Assembly (NCBI GenBank): GCA_015179125.1
Contig: WHVA01000100.1
Location: 174,001-238,000 of the forward strand
DNA: 64,000 nt
Source: Gautieria morchelliformis
Lineage: Eukaryota; Basidiomycota; Agaricomycetes; Gomphales; Gomphaceae
Direction of reading: 5' to 3'
The notes under the pieces were generated by a model that had not been told where the DNA came from, ran no database searches, and was given only the letters and a program-made list of their open reading frames with translations. Made by a program: the position numbers and the translations under genes. Shown one piece after another: positions 1 through 10,985 of this stretch; position 1 is the first letter of the stretch; every line of letters begins with the position of its first letter.

Positions 1-2213
1 GTAGAATGGCAAAATGCAGAACAGTGTAAGACTCACGAGTGGCTAATAGGAGAGTCCCCGCATCCAACCCTGGGTTGAAAATAGCACTGATGGACGCTCT
101 AGATGCAGGGAACACACAGATAAGCTGCAGTCATATGAAGGGAGGGAGAATAGATGAGAAAAATGTGGAGGCACCCATTTGCTCATACAGAGTCACCGGC
201 AAAACGTCAACGCAGAAAGATCTTAGCCATCACTCACACCATAACCACAATCTCAAATATAGTGTATGCAACCATTCGGATGAGGAGCTGTATATATACT
301 GAGGACAGCTCGTGCAACGGCCTTTTGCTTGTGCGACTACCATATGTGTGTCGTCTGCGTCGAGCAAGATAATTCCGATAGAACATTACTGAGACCCAGA
401 CTGCACAGGTTGTGAGTATATGGTGTGGAGTGGAGGGTGAGCCAGTAGTGACGTACACTGTGCTATGAGCGTCAAGGCAGCCACGACGACTGTAAACGAA
501 AAGACCGGAAATGACCTATCAAGTTATGAGACACCCTCGCATAAAACCAACCGTTCGAGTGGACGGTACCGGGAGCGTACGTACAGATTGTGATTTATGA
601 CCTTGCAGACAAATAGTCCACGTATCACATCGTCCGGATTTCGGGAGCCCACAATGGCAATATAGAGAGAGAATGTGAAAAATGAAAGGTACGGGAGCTG
701 CATGTGGACAGGTTAGTGAAGGAATTGGATGCGGTCGAGATGAGGACAGTACCGGCCTGGAACACACATATTAGTGCATAATGCATATTTGAAATGGATG
801 ACCCACATGTACCACCACTGCCAGATACACCGTTGCGGCCCTGCAGCGCGATGTGACTTACACAGACAATTGGTTGAGAAACAAGGGCTCACATGGGCGG
901 CATCGCGCTGATCATGGATGCTTGAAATAGACACAGCATCGTGCTCGGTGTCTCATTGTACCTCCCAGTATAGAATCTACACAAACATCACTCTCACTAT
1001 CTTATACAACATCAAATAGCATCTCACAAAAGTTCTGGTGGAATTGTAGCCAGCGTCCACACTATACAAAGATTGATAACAGTAGGATTGCGGCGTGCAA
1101 TGCGTTTGTGAAAAGGAGCGTGGCGATGAGGATGGGCAGGGTCACCTGGCCTGCCAGCTGTAGCCCGATCCAGGCGGTGTGCATGCACATGTTTTGTGCA
1201 GTCTGCGTTGGCGTTTCGGGGCTGGTGTCATTGGCAGCGAGTATCCATCTCGCCATGTACGATGCATCGGGATGAGAATAAGACTCTCGGTCAACGAGCA
1301 ACGTGATAATGTCCATCGCTTGTGAGGATCCTGCACACGTGAAAGCGAAAAGGAGAAGAAGATGGAATAATAAAGAGTACTGTAGGTGAGCTAAACCACT
1401 GAAGTGGCCATCCTGGCGACATTGAGTGGGAGAAAGCAGCAGCGTGTATCTAAATGCGCGAATGGCCAGCTGTCCACTCTTTTTAGAAATGAATCTGAAC
1501 GGGAAGCTGATGCCATCCGTCTCCGACTGCGTAGCGTCTGCATGAGATATCTGTAAATCTTAATCGCACACTGCACTGAGAGGTCGACCTAGCTTCAGGC
1601 GGATCTCAAGTGGAGTATAGCTACACAGCATTGGCACTATATGCTAAAGCAACTTATTATGAGTCAGGGTCAGCTGTAGTGAACGTTACTCACTAAGTAA
1701 TAGCTGTGTGAGTGCTAAGTAAGGTTGGACGTAGGAGTTGAGTGGATCAACGAACATTGTCAAGGCTGCACGCACGTCAATGGATTTAATTGGGTGCATG
1801 TATGATAGGGAGTTACGAATTTCTCCCCGTATTAATATTTTCTGGAAGACAAAATCAGCGAAAGGATATGCCTAGAAGTGTCCATGCTTAGCTTTATTGA
1901 TGCAACAGGACACATGCCGGATCTAATATGCCTTCGGAAAATTTGTAATTGCCTGTAGACATACCGTACAGCAATCTGTGTGGTGAATGTTAGCACCTTA
2001 TATTGGATAGAAGCGCCCAGGAGCCGGTACTTGCAAGAGAGTCTACACAATTATTGAGCTGTATGATCTAGTGGAAATTAAATAGAATGACTTGCATTGT
2101 TTGACATAGTGAGTTTGCACAGACTTGAACGTGAGTTTGCACAGAGCGCGGAGTCAAATTGCAAAATCGAAGTGCGACCAATCAGCCTACGATAGATGGT
2201 GCATGGTGCATAT
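1..2213. other. Left-end region without a confident gene
   Basis: No reading frame here shows a domain I recognise, and base composition is even. The only stretch that looks protein-like is the minus-strand membrane segment listed at 1062-1330. Positions 2194-2213 match the start of exon 1 of the F-box gene at 28301 (see findings). The rest is either unannotated intergenic sequence or decayed repeat. Confidence 0.5.
1062..1330 (-). pseudogene. Possible last exon of a small membrane protein, unassigned
   Basis: Reading the minus strand, a TGTGCAG splice acceptor at about 1331 opens an uninterrupted frame of about 88 codons ending in a stop at 1062. The C-terminal half is strongly hydrophobic (roughly residues 50-88) and could form one or two membrane helices. 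The first half has a polar, protein-like composition. I do not recognise the family, and I could not place upstream exons. It may be the 3' end of a real gene or a fragment left by rearrangement. No function is proposed. Confidence 0.25.
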
Positions 2214-2467
2214 TGTCAAGATTGGATTTTAGGCATTAATATCATGTATTAGTGAACACAGCGAATGCCCAAATGGCTTGTGCAATGAAGTGTGTAGCTC
2301 GGCAAATAAGGTTAAGCCAATAAATGCTTTAGAAGGTAAGAGGGCTACCCGAACGGAGTTCGCCCTATCTACAGTCATAGTGAAATAGCCCGTGATACTT
2401 GACGATGTAAGGTACAAGGTCTCATGGAAAGGTTGTCTAGTAGTAACAATCCTTTTGCCGGTGAAGG
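2214..2467 (+). repeat. LTR1 family, copy A: 5' quarter of an LTR
   Basis: The copy starts with TGTCAAGATTGG, the same terminus as the complete LTR1 copy at 60559-61590 (read on the minus strand) and the partial copy ending at 62715. Homology runs to about 2467, after the TTTTGCCGGTGAAGG segment, where it is cut off next to the gypsy element. Its last ~110 bp (2355-2467) are also present at 12103-12215. Copy A and copy B are therefore two separate partial copies rather than one LTR split by an insertion. Confidence 0.8.
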
Positions 2468-2559
2468 TAAACGAGGGCTCACAAAAGCCCATGAACGGTG
2501 TCGCATCATGCGATGATGACGACAATGATGTCCAAGTCATCACCACAGGATTCTAATAT

Positions 2560-3963
2560 CTGCGCCTCCGTCTTCTCTGTGAGGCAGTTAGACCATCTCG
2601 TCGCTGCTGTTTGCAGCTCAATATACCAGTCGGTGGGCAGTAGCTCACCTTCCGGGTCTAAGCACGTCTGCATTTACAAAGACGTGGTCCAGGTGACTGT
2701 CATCACTCGTGTCGCTCTCGTAGTAGCGCAACAGGCAGTCTGCCACCTTGTTCTCCACACTGTCAACATGAACGGTGTTGAAGTTGAAACGGGATAGAAA
2801 CTCCCACCATCTGACCTGGTGGTCAGACAGGCTCTTCTGGGTCTCGAAGTATTCGAGCCCTTTGTGATCTGTGACAAGGGTGAATCTTCATCCCAGTAGT
2901 TTATCATCCCATTTCATGACATCCTCAAGCATGGTGATTGTCTCCTGCTCGTGAGTCCGGTAGTGTTGCTGAGCAACACTGAACTTCTTTGACAAGAAGC
3001 TGGCGGGCCGACAGGTTTTCCAGTTGGGGCCCTGGCCGTACGTAGACTGCACCAATGCCAGCTTTTGACCCGTCGGTGATAACCCAGATTGGCTCTGGGC
3101 ACCATGCATCTATTGGACGCAGGATCAGGGCCTTACAGGCCAACACCTTAATTGCCAGCATTTGTCTAGAAGCAGGGTCCATTCAAATGGATGATTGTTA
3201 CGCGCACAACCCGACAAGGGGGTCATGTATGCGCTAACAGCTGGCATGTAATGTGCCAGGTATTGTACTAGCCCAAGGAAACGCTGGACATCGTTGAACA
3301 TCTGCGGCCTTCGCCACTCACGAATGCATTGCATCTTGTCCTCGTCGGCGTGTACACCTTGTCCATTGATGATGTGGCCGAGGCACTCCATTTGGATAGA
3401 ATAGAGATCAACCTTTTTCTTGCTCAGAAAAAGGTGGTTCTTCCTCAGTCTGTCAAAGACAATGTAGAGGTGCTCCTCGTGCTCTTGTATAGAGAGAGAG
3501 AAAATGAATATATCATCCATGTAGACATGGACAAAGCGACCTATGCAGTCGCGGAATATGGCTGTCATCAGCCATTGGAATGTTGATGGGGAGTTCAGTC
3601 TCCCATCTGTATTACTTGGCTCCTGAAGGTGCCAAGGATCGTAGCAAAGGCAGTCTTTGCTACGTAATCCGGATGAATCTGGATCTGCTTGTATGCTTCG
3701 GACATATCGAGTTTCGTGCGATACTGACAGTGAGCCATGTCGCTGCGGATGATATCCTGATCTGGGAAGGGCATAACGTCCTTCACAGTGTTCTCATTCT
3801 GCTGGTGCAGATCGAAGATGGTTCACAGCCTACCATTCTTCTTCGGCATGCACAGCATGGGTACAGCCTGTTGTGCAACTGCCGGGATCCCCCACTTTGC
3901 AGTGGTGTAGCATTCTATCTTCGCGGACAGTTCCTCTTGGAAATGTTCAGGGCACTTCGGTAG
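2560..3963 (-). pseudogene. Ty3/gypsy reverse transcriptase and RNase H
   Basis: The RT palm is spread over two frames. The first (3786-3595) carries 'LDMSEAYKQI', and the second (3568-3125) carries the catalytic YMDD followed by the 'FLGLVQYLAHYMP' thumb segment. RNase H follows, with ITDGSKAGIGAV and 'SKKFSVAQQHYRTHEQETI' in yet other frames. The 3' part (2800-2560) encodes the connection region after RNase H. Integrase is absent. At least three frameshifts are needed to follow the protein, so it is dead. Confidence 0.88.
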
Positions 3964-4284
3964 TCGATACCGCATGTGTAGGATCAATGAGATTGATCTC
4001 ATGGTTGATCTCCCACAGTGGCGGGAGCTCTAATGGAATTCCACTGACCAGGTCAGTGATTTTCTCCATCCATTCCTCGTGGAGGCGAGGGATGTCGTCA
4101 TCCGTGAGGATGACGGTGGTGGTTGGCTTAGAAGCCATTAGGCACTGTGTGCGTCTATGAGGTCCTGCGGCGTGTGGGACCGCCTTTCTCTTCCCCATCA
4201 CTTTCACTGTCAGGTGAGAGAGCCTCTCCCTACGGTTGTAGGGGGGTTCGAGGACAAGTCATTATGCGACTCATCCTCCTGGTT

Positions 4285-4968
4285 TCAATGAGCCATGTTT
4301 GGCTTTGGTGCCAGGGTGATCCTGTTCACCCTTGGCCCCTTGCCTTCATTCGTCGACTCATTATTGTCAAACGATACCTTGCCCGTGGGGATTATTTCAT
4401 TCCCCTTATGGATTGTCCCTGGGCTTGAGAAGTCCAGGGTGATGCCAAATCTTCTTAGGAACAGTGTCCCTAAGATTGTGTTGTAATATTTGACGTTTTC
4501 CACATCGAAGTTTTTGTCACATATTTCACGACCAAATTTAATGGTCGTGTTTGTTCCATAATTAATAGTGGAACAGCTGTCTATGCAGGCCAGCTGCAGC
4601 ATGATTGGCTGCTCCAGGGTGAATGTTTTCATCCCTGTGGCTCGCGTGAACTCAGGGGATAATAGCACCCCTTCGCTCCCACTATCCAGCAGGCAGTGGG
4701 CTTTCATGCCATTTATTTCCCAGTACCCTGAGAGGCTACGGTTTTCACTGCGTGGGCGCGTTGGCCGCATCCTGTGCTTGTTTCGGTGGTGATACACTGG
4801 CTCGGCCGCCTTGTCTGGCGTGATCGACGTACGTGCCGCCATGACCTTCATGGTGGCGTCGTCTTCCAGCCCAATCCTGATTGCGCTGGACCTGTAGGCG
4901 GTGTCTTCCACCTCTTCATCCCATTCGTAGTATTGGGATGGCTCTGGATCCCACTCTTCAGCAGGCAC
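4285..4968 (-). pseudogene. Ty3/gypsy aspartic protease region
   Basis: A 227-codon open frame begins in the spacer after the zinc knuckle (frame shared with 'AEEWDPEPSQYYEW'). It contains the retropepsin active-site motif LLDSGSEG about 100 residues in, followed by a beta-rich domain ending 'GTLFLRRFGITLDF', the usual second half of retroviral-type proteases. It sits between gag and RT as expected. The frame is open but the neighbouring polyprotein is broken, so this is a remnant. Confidence 0.85.
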
Positions 4969-5491
4969 GTCTCCATTGTCCGGAGATTCGTTGGGTTGGG
5001 TATCACCCTCCCCCTCTTCATCAATTTGTTGAAGAGAATTTTCTCTGGGGTCCGCATCCAGATCCCCATTCTCATCGTTGTGCCTGGTGGCTGCTGTCCA
5101 TATACTGGATCTAAGCCAGAGGCACTCTGCCTTCTTGTGGCCAGGCTGGCCGCATTCAAAGCACGTAGTGCTGCTTTGGCCACCGCTGGGCTGATCGTTA
5201 GGTCGGCCCGACGCTTTCGGCAGTGGGATCCTGACGCTTGAGGCTGTTTGGTCTCAGGCGGGTGTCCAGCTTGGGCTGGGCGTGGGGGTGGTGGCCGCTG
5301 CGACACTCCACTCCTCGGGAACAGGCTAGGCCTGGTCATGCCTGTCTGTGTCACCGGTTTTCTCACCGCAAGCCGGGCAGCGCTTGCTGACGCCACTGCT
5401 TTTTGCGCAGCGCATCCCCATGTTGTATTGGGATGCCTCCTCAATCATGCGGGCCGTCTCAAAGAGTTGCCCCATTGAGCTGCTCTCGGGG

Positions 5492-7438
5492 TTATAGCCC
5501 TTTTTTTTTGAGGACTTCATTGTGCAGCGTCTCATGCAACGTCAACACAAACCATCTCCGGAACATGTAGTCATCTGGTGGCTGTATCATATGCACCACA
5601 TACTTTGTGAGCTCGTTCAGCATCTCCTGAATGGTCTTTGTGCCCTGCATGACCTCATCGAATTTATTCGATGCGTGGTGGTATGTCAGTGTGTGCAGGA
5701 ACCTTTTTTGAAGGCCCTGCATCACTGTTTCCAGGGTCCAATTGCAGACCTGGCGGTCAAAGCGTTCCACGTTTCGAAGGAACCACTCCTGGGCTTCACC
5801 AGTCAGGCGGGTGCCCATGTAGCCGACCTGCATGTCTATGCTGGTTGGCCCCAGGAGGCAGTTCATTTTCAGCCATCGTAAGATGGCTGTGATGAAGATT
5901 TCAAACTCTTCGAGATCAGATCCCCCGGCGTATGGCTCGGGGTGAGCCAGCTTCACACCAGCTTTTGCAAGCACAGACTTTTCTGGGTCTGTGTCGGCGG
6001 TGTCTGCTAGTGCCACGTGGATCATCCATGTGATCCTGTCATACGGCTCCAGTGGCACGACGTCAGCCTGATCCGGTATGCCCTGGCCCTCTGTTGGGGC
6101 CATGGATCGTTCGCATGGCTGTGACGCCACGCGGGGCAGGCTGTTGTATGCCCTGATGGGCCCCCGGCCCAGGATTGGGAGCCTTTTGTGCTCTCGGATC
6201 CGGGGGCATTTTGTGCCTGGTGTCCCCCATCAGCCCCATGTTGCGGATGCGCAGCCTGCTGTTGTAGGCTGTTCACACTTGTCGCGCGTCCTGCACGGTG
6301 CGTGCGAGCAGTTCGTTGGGCTGCTGAGCAGCATGGCTTTGGGCCACTGCTTCCTCAGCATTCTTCACTACCAGCTCGAGGGCCCGTGTGTGGTGGCGCA
6401 CAGCTGCAGCCTCTTTTCGCTGCCAGTGCGTGGCTTCAAGCTCCAAGCCCTCCGTCGTTGCCTCAGAGTCAGGCTCTGAGGCGACCTGCTCTCTGACGAT
6501 CTGTTGGATCATCTTACGGCTGTCCGTGGGGGCAGCCAGCTCTCCTTGGTGTTCACTTCTGAACCGCACGTCCTGTTTGACCGGGGTGGCTGGCGGTGGC
6601 ATTCGCTGCCAGTCCAGTTCCTTTCGCCATGGGTCACCCACATCGTGGCCACGTTCACTGGCTGCGGACTGTCGTGAGCTATGACGTGGCGTCCTGCGTT
6701 CCCCACATGAGCAGACGGCCATCTGGCCACCCTCCAGCATGGCAGCGTCTCGTTGCCTGATCTCCTCAATCTCGTGGAGCTCTTTGCCAAACTCCATGAG
6801 GGCAGTGGCAATGTTATCAAGCTGCAATGTGATACACTCGTGCTTGTGGCCCATGAGGGTGTTCCGGTGCAATGTGTCCTGCACCTGTTTGGTCATTGCC
6901 TCAGCTGTCTTGTTGTTGATGGCGTGTATCCTCGAGCTCTTGCGACTTGAGCTCAAGTATTCCGATCCCTGACCATCGTTGGGGGCTCGTCTTTTTTGTC
7001 TTCGTCCTCCTTCAGGGACGATGGTCATCGCTCCACTTTGTGAGCAGCAGTTCGAGTCTCGGCTTCATGCCCATCTCAATATCGATGCTCTGCCGTCTGA
7101 CGATGGCAATACCTCTCTGCCTTTTCCTTTGTCTCTGGGCAGGGGGATTGGGGGGTCGGCGCCGGTTTGCCGTCCGGCGACATCTCACCCTTGACCATGC
7201 TCGGCAAGACATGGTCAGGGTTTTCCTCATCCTCAATTGGGGGGACGAGGGTGGTGAGATCTACGATCTCTCTGTCTTCTGGTGTCCTGGATTCTTGGTC
7301 CAGGGTGGCGTCAGCCATGTGTCGCTGGGCTGCGCCTGTGGTGTGGACCACGAGCTCATGGCTCATGTCCATCTTCGACTGCATGGAATCATCACGCTCG
7401 CAGCTGACAGTAGAGGGTCTACTGGAAGGTCTCAACAA
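5492..7438 (-). pseudogene. Ty3/gypsy gag (broken into at least three frames)
   Basis: Three consecutive minus-strand frames (7438-7076, 7028-6273, 6130-5492) make up a gag-like protein. It has an acidic, Ser/Pro-rich N-terminus, a helical middle rich in Glu and Gln, and a typical retrotransposon gag core in the last segment. The core contains the 'PEPYAGGSDLEEFE' type entry and a 'GEAQEWF' helix. A CCHC knuckle of the form CX2CX4HX4C follows at 5163-5122. Changes of frame between the segments show it is inactive. Confidence 0.85.
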
Positions 7439-7733
7439 TGTTTAGTCATCAACGCAGCGATCTTTTTCAAGATTGCTTCGAATCCACAATCAGTTGGTCG
7501 CGTGGTGATCAACCACAGGATAGTTCAAAAAAGGTGTACAGATGTGGATCTTAAGCCTTTGTATCACAAGGGCAGACAGAACTTGACCAATGAGTGGTAT
7601 TCTGGATGCTATGTAGTGACAGGTAAAGGTAAGATGCGATGGGAACCGCTGGCCGGTTCCCATGCATGGACTATACAGTGGGTCCCTAAGGGGCCCACTG
7701 GGATTATGTAATAACTATTGTACATAGATAGGT

Positions 7734-7798
7734 TATTTACACTCTGCAAGCTGGACATAATCCCTCAAAATCTGAATGAACTTAGCAGTGATATTTAT
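7734..7798. repeat. 65-bp dispersed repeat, copy 1
   Basis: ATTTACACTCTGCAAGC through CTTAGCAGTGATATTTATC matches 28434-28498 with only a few differences and the same orientation. It directly abuts an F-box exon-1-like segment (7801-7845). No terminal repeats or target duplications were found around it. Confidence 0.75.
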
Positions 7799-8012
7799 CC
7801 TCCACACTCCATCGCTGGCAGCTGGTGTTGTGAGTCTTCGTGACAGTACTGACTGCAAACTTGCCCATGACTATTGGGATATGGTACTGTTGGTAAGCAT
7901 GGAATGCAGCAGGGCCATGCCTGGTGCAGCTGAACAGTCAGAGTAGGGAGGACACTAATAGCTTCGGTCTTGCATGACCAAAGCAGGTATATAGTTCAGA
8001 TACATAGTTAGT

Positions 8013-8047
8013 CGTACCTCAGTGAAGCTTCTGTTCACTGAGGTACG
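8013..8047. repeat. Perfect 14-bp inverted repeat (hairpin)
   Basis: CGTACCTCAGTGAA at 8013-8026 is followed by a 7-nt loop and its exact reverse complement at 8034-8047. The core CTCAGTGA is also the core of the hairpin at 63733-63767. A stable stem-loop is expected in either strand. Confidence 0.85.
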
Positions 8048-8159
8048 TACTGTTTCACACATCTATATGCAGGGTGCTCATTCCCATGTATAGCACATTT
8101 ACTCTAGATTACTGCGCATAACCATTAATAGGTTATGGGCCCCACAGAGCCTACCACAT

Positions 8160-9071
8160 CTTCCTCTACCTGAAAGTCATTCATCATCCCCAAGTTGGCA
8201 AGGGACAGCACAAACTGGGTCACCTGGAAAGCCAGACGTTAGCTACGCTGGCGGTGACCTGGGGTGCGAAACATCACCTCAAAGGGACCGCTCGAATCCG
8301 ATCCCGACATACCCAGACGGTCATGTGCTAACGGACGAGCAGGAGGAGGAGCTGGATGACCTGGAGAAATGTTGGGATGATTACAACCAGCAAGAGGCGA
8401 CAATCAGAGCCCAGATCTTCACCACAATCCCAGACAGCCTCCTCATCGAGATCCGAAACCTCGTTACAGCTAAGGAGGTATGGGATGCCATGTGTTCAAA
8501 GCTCGAAACCAAAGCTCGAAACCAGAGCACTCACTGTCAAGGTCGATATGCGGCACCGGATGTACGAAATGAAGTGCAAGGATGAGTCGAATGTCCGTAC
8601 GCACTTGGAAGCACTCATGAGGACACAGGAGCAACTGGCAGGGATGAATGCTGCACTTACCGATGATGGCCTAGTCACTGTCATCCTTGGCTCACTCCCT
8701 AAGTCATACCGTCCGCTGATCAATGCAATCGCGATGTCCGCAACGCATGTGAAAGCCAAGTTAGAGCCCAATCAGGTTGTTGGAACCCTGGTTGACGAGT
8801 TTGAACGGTTAGCTATCGAAGAGCATCAACTGAAAGCCAGCGAGAATGCACTTGCAGCAACCAAAGGCCGCAGTAAACCCCAGACACGCAGCAGCACCTC
8901 CAGCACCACGAAAACCGACATGGAGTCCTGGAAATGCAGAAAGAAGGGCCATATGAAGGGGGACTGTCGTTCTAAAGCTAAAAAGAAGGACAAAATGGGA
9001 GAAGGTAAAAAGGATGGCAGATCAGCAAATGCAGCAGTTGAGGGCAAGGACTTTGCCTTCACAACAACTTG
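8160..9071 (+). pseudogene. Copia gag (UBN2-type) with damaged zinc knuckle
   Basis: The frame from about 8310 reads 'LTDEQEEELDDLEK..' and 'IRNLVTAKEVWDAM', typical of UBN2/copia gag. Near 8515 there is a frame change to 'LTVKVDMRHRMYEMK' through 'MRTQEQLAGM', and the frame then stays open to 9071. The zinc knuckle near 8930-8970 reads WKCRKKGHMKGDC, so the first Cys of CX2CX4HX4C is a Trp and the third knuckle position is Arg. The knuckle would not bind zinc normally. Confidence 0.8.
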
Positions 9072-9499
9072 ACATGCCCAAGTCATAGACGTCGACTTCC
9101 CGTCCCGTCAATGCACTCGTTCCCAGCACAAGCATGGTCCCAGCAAACGTCACATGTTGCTGAGAAAGCATCGCTTCCTCACCTTCAAGGAGATTGCACC
9201 AATGCCGTGGACAAGACTGTGTTCAAAGCCACAGGAATAGGCAATATGAGGGTCGGAATCCCAAATGGAAAAACGACGACACACGTTACCTTAAAGGATG
9301 TGCTGTATTGTCCTGACCTTGCCTTTATGCTGATATCACTGACGCGCTGGGACGCTGCAGGGTATTCGGTCCTACTAAAGGGCCAGAAATGCCTGATTTG
9401 AGACAAACAAGGGATGCTGCTTGGTCAGGTCCCACTCTTGAATGGCCTTTATAAGGTGGAACATGAGTCCACAGTGGCGGGAGCAAGTACAGCATGAAA

Positions 9500-10400
9500 G
9501 TTACTCACACTGGACGAGCTGCACCGCCGGATGGGGCACATCTCCCCGCAAGCCACCCGGAAACTCATGCAGGATGGCACAGTAACCAGCCTCGATGTTG
9601 ACACGTCAAGTCAGCCCAGCTTCTGCATGGCATGTGCACAAGCGAAGCCAACGCGCAAGCCCGTCCCACAGAAGCGGGAGGGACTGCAAGCCATGAGCTT
9701 TGGCGAGAAAACCCACTCAGACGAGTGGGGGCCTGCGAACCCCCAAAGTTATGACAGAAAAGATTACTTCATCAGTTTCACCAATGACCACAGCAGGTGG
9801 ACATACCTGATACCCATGGCAAGAAAGAGCAATACCTTCAACTGCTATAAGCAGTACGAGGCGTGGGTGGAGACCCAGCATGGCACAAAGTTGAAATGCC
9901 TGCAGACAGACCGAGGGGGAGAATATCTATCTGAAGAATTCACTGCTCACCTGAAATCCAAAGGGATGGTCCAAAGTCTGACCATGCACGACACACCTGA
10001 GGAAAACGGTGTGTCAGAATGGCTGAACCGCATGCTGCTGGAACACGCATGAGTGATGCATCTTGCAGAGAACTTACCGAAATTCCTTTGGATGGAATCG
10101 GTACAACACGCCATCTGGTTGAAGAACCGAATGTCCACCTGCGCGCTGGACGGAAAAACCCCATATGAGGTCATGCGCCATGAAAAGCCTGATCTAACAG
10201 ACTTACCCGAGTGGGGCGTGAGAGTTTATACTCTCAAAGAAGACCGTGGTAAGCTGGAGCACAAAGCAGACAAGGGTAGTGGGTCGGATACAGCAACGAA
10301 ATTAAGGGTCATAGAATCTATTAGCCTGGGAAACGTTGCGTGAGCGTCAAGCGCAACATTCCTGTTGCCTGCACCGTCGGCGATGTCCTGTATGTACGTG
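9500..10400 (+). pseudogene. Copia integrase core with in-frame stops
   Basis: The segment starts with the HHCC region (LDELHRRMGHIS...FCMACAQAK). The catalytic core follows, with 'HSDEWGP', 'DRGGEYLSEEF' and a final Glu in the 'HDTPEENGVSEWLNR' helix, so the DDE triad is still recognisable. TGA at 10050 and TAG at 10322 interrupt the frame. After the second stop the copia C-terminal motif 'PGKRCVSVKRNI' continues in the same frame, which shows that the stop is a point mutation. Confidence 0.85.
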
Positions 10401-10589
10401 GACAGTTTCCATGTCCGGTGTCCCCTGCCCTGTGGCTGGTCCTCTGGAGGATCTGGCACCTCAAGCCCTTCGAGTGGATTGACGCATGGAGTGGCTGGGG
10501 GTGGCGTGGGTGGCTGGTCATGTCGAGGTTTGACTGCCCTGGGTGACTAACTCCCCCTCAGTCTGTGCGTCGCTTGGGGTGACCAGGAC

Positions 10590-10985
10590 AGATTTGTCAA
10601 ATGCAGAACCCCGGTAGGCCGCACTGGGAAGCTGTAAAAAGGGTCTTCCGGCATCTGAGAGGAACAAAGTCAGAATGCCTCATCATCGGTGGAATGCACA
10701 GAGGTCTCAAAGGATTCTCAGAGATGGACTGGGCTTTGCAGGAACATCGGCACTTGATATCAGGATACATCTTCACAATAGACGGTGGCGCGATCTCCTG
10801 GAGCTCAAAGAAGTAAGGTATCATTGTGCTTTCAATGACAGAGGCTGAGTATATTGCAGCCACGCATGCCGCAAAAGAAGCACTATGACTGTGTATGTTC
10901 CTAGCTGATATTGCATGCCCACTTGAGAAACCACTCACCATCCACCTCGACAATATCTCCGCAATTGTGCTAGGAAGGAAACAGC
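10590..10985 (+). pseudogene. Copia RNase H fragment, detached from its RT
   Basis: From 10601 the frame reads 'PHWEAVKRVFRHLRGTKS', the region that follows RT in copia pol, then 'GAISWSSKK', a stop at 10814, 'TEAEYIAATHAAKEAL', a stop at 10886 and 'IHLDNISAI'. These are the RNase H motifs of copia. The domain ends at 10970-10985, exactly where the opposite-strand RT homology ends. This marks an inversion or tail-to-tail junction. Confidence 0.85.

Larger units (their letters stand above)
2510..7440 (-). mobile_element. Degenerate Ty3/gypsy LTR retrotransposon, 3' end lost
   Basis: On the minus strand the order is gag (7438-5490), CCHC zinc knuckle (5163-5122), aspartic protease (about 4700), reverse transcriptase (3790-3125) and RNase H (3125-2560). 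This is the Ty3/gypsy order. Integrase, chromodomain and 3' LTR are missing: homology stops near 2510, next to LTR1 copy A, which lies in the opposite orientation and so is not this element's own LTR. Several frameshifts break the polyprotein, so it cannot be autonomous. The family resembles the gag-pol elements common in Agaricomycetes. Confidence 0.9.
7630..8160. repeat. Palindrome-rich spacer between gypsy and copia
   Basis: There is no coding signal. The segment holds several inverted repeats: 7641-7661 (GGGAACCG / CGGTTCCC), 7676-7700 (12-bp arms with one wobble), 8013-8026 / 8034-8047 (14-bp perfect arms, 7-nt loop) and a short one around 8119-8138. It also contains the 7734-7798 repeat. 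It may be the decayed 5' LTR and leader of the minus-strand gypsy element, but no paired LTR is present to prove this. Confidence 0.5.
8160..10985 (+). mobile_element. Degenerate Ty1/copia element, gag-protease-integrase-RNase H part
   Basis: On the plus strand I read a UBN2-type gag with a damaged zinc knuckle (8160-9070), a protease and pre-integrase region (9069-9500), an integrase (9500-10400) and then RNase H (10590-10985). The RT domain that should lie between integrase and RNase H is missing here. It is found in reverse orientation just downstream (12095-10966). In-frame stops lie at 9399, 10050, 10322, 10814 and 10886, and there are frameshifts in gag and protease. No LTR of its own was identified. 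Confidence 0.9.

Noticed and set aside
6947-7711. 254-codon plus-strand reading frame
   Set aside because: It is antisense to gypsy gag and its leader.
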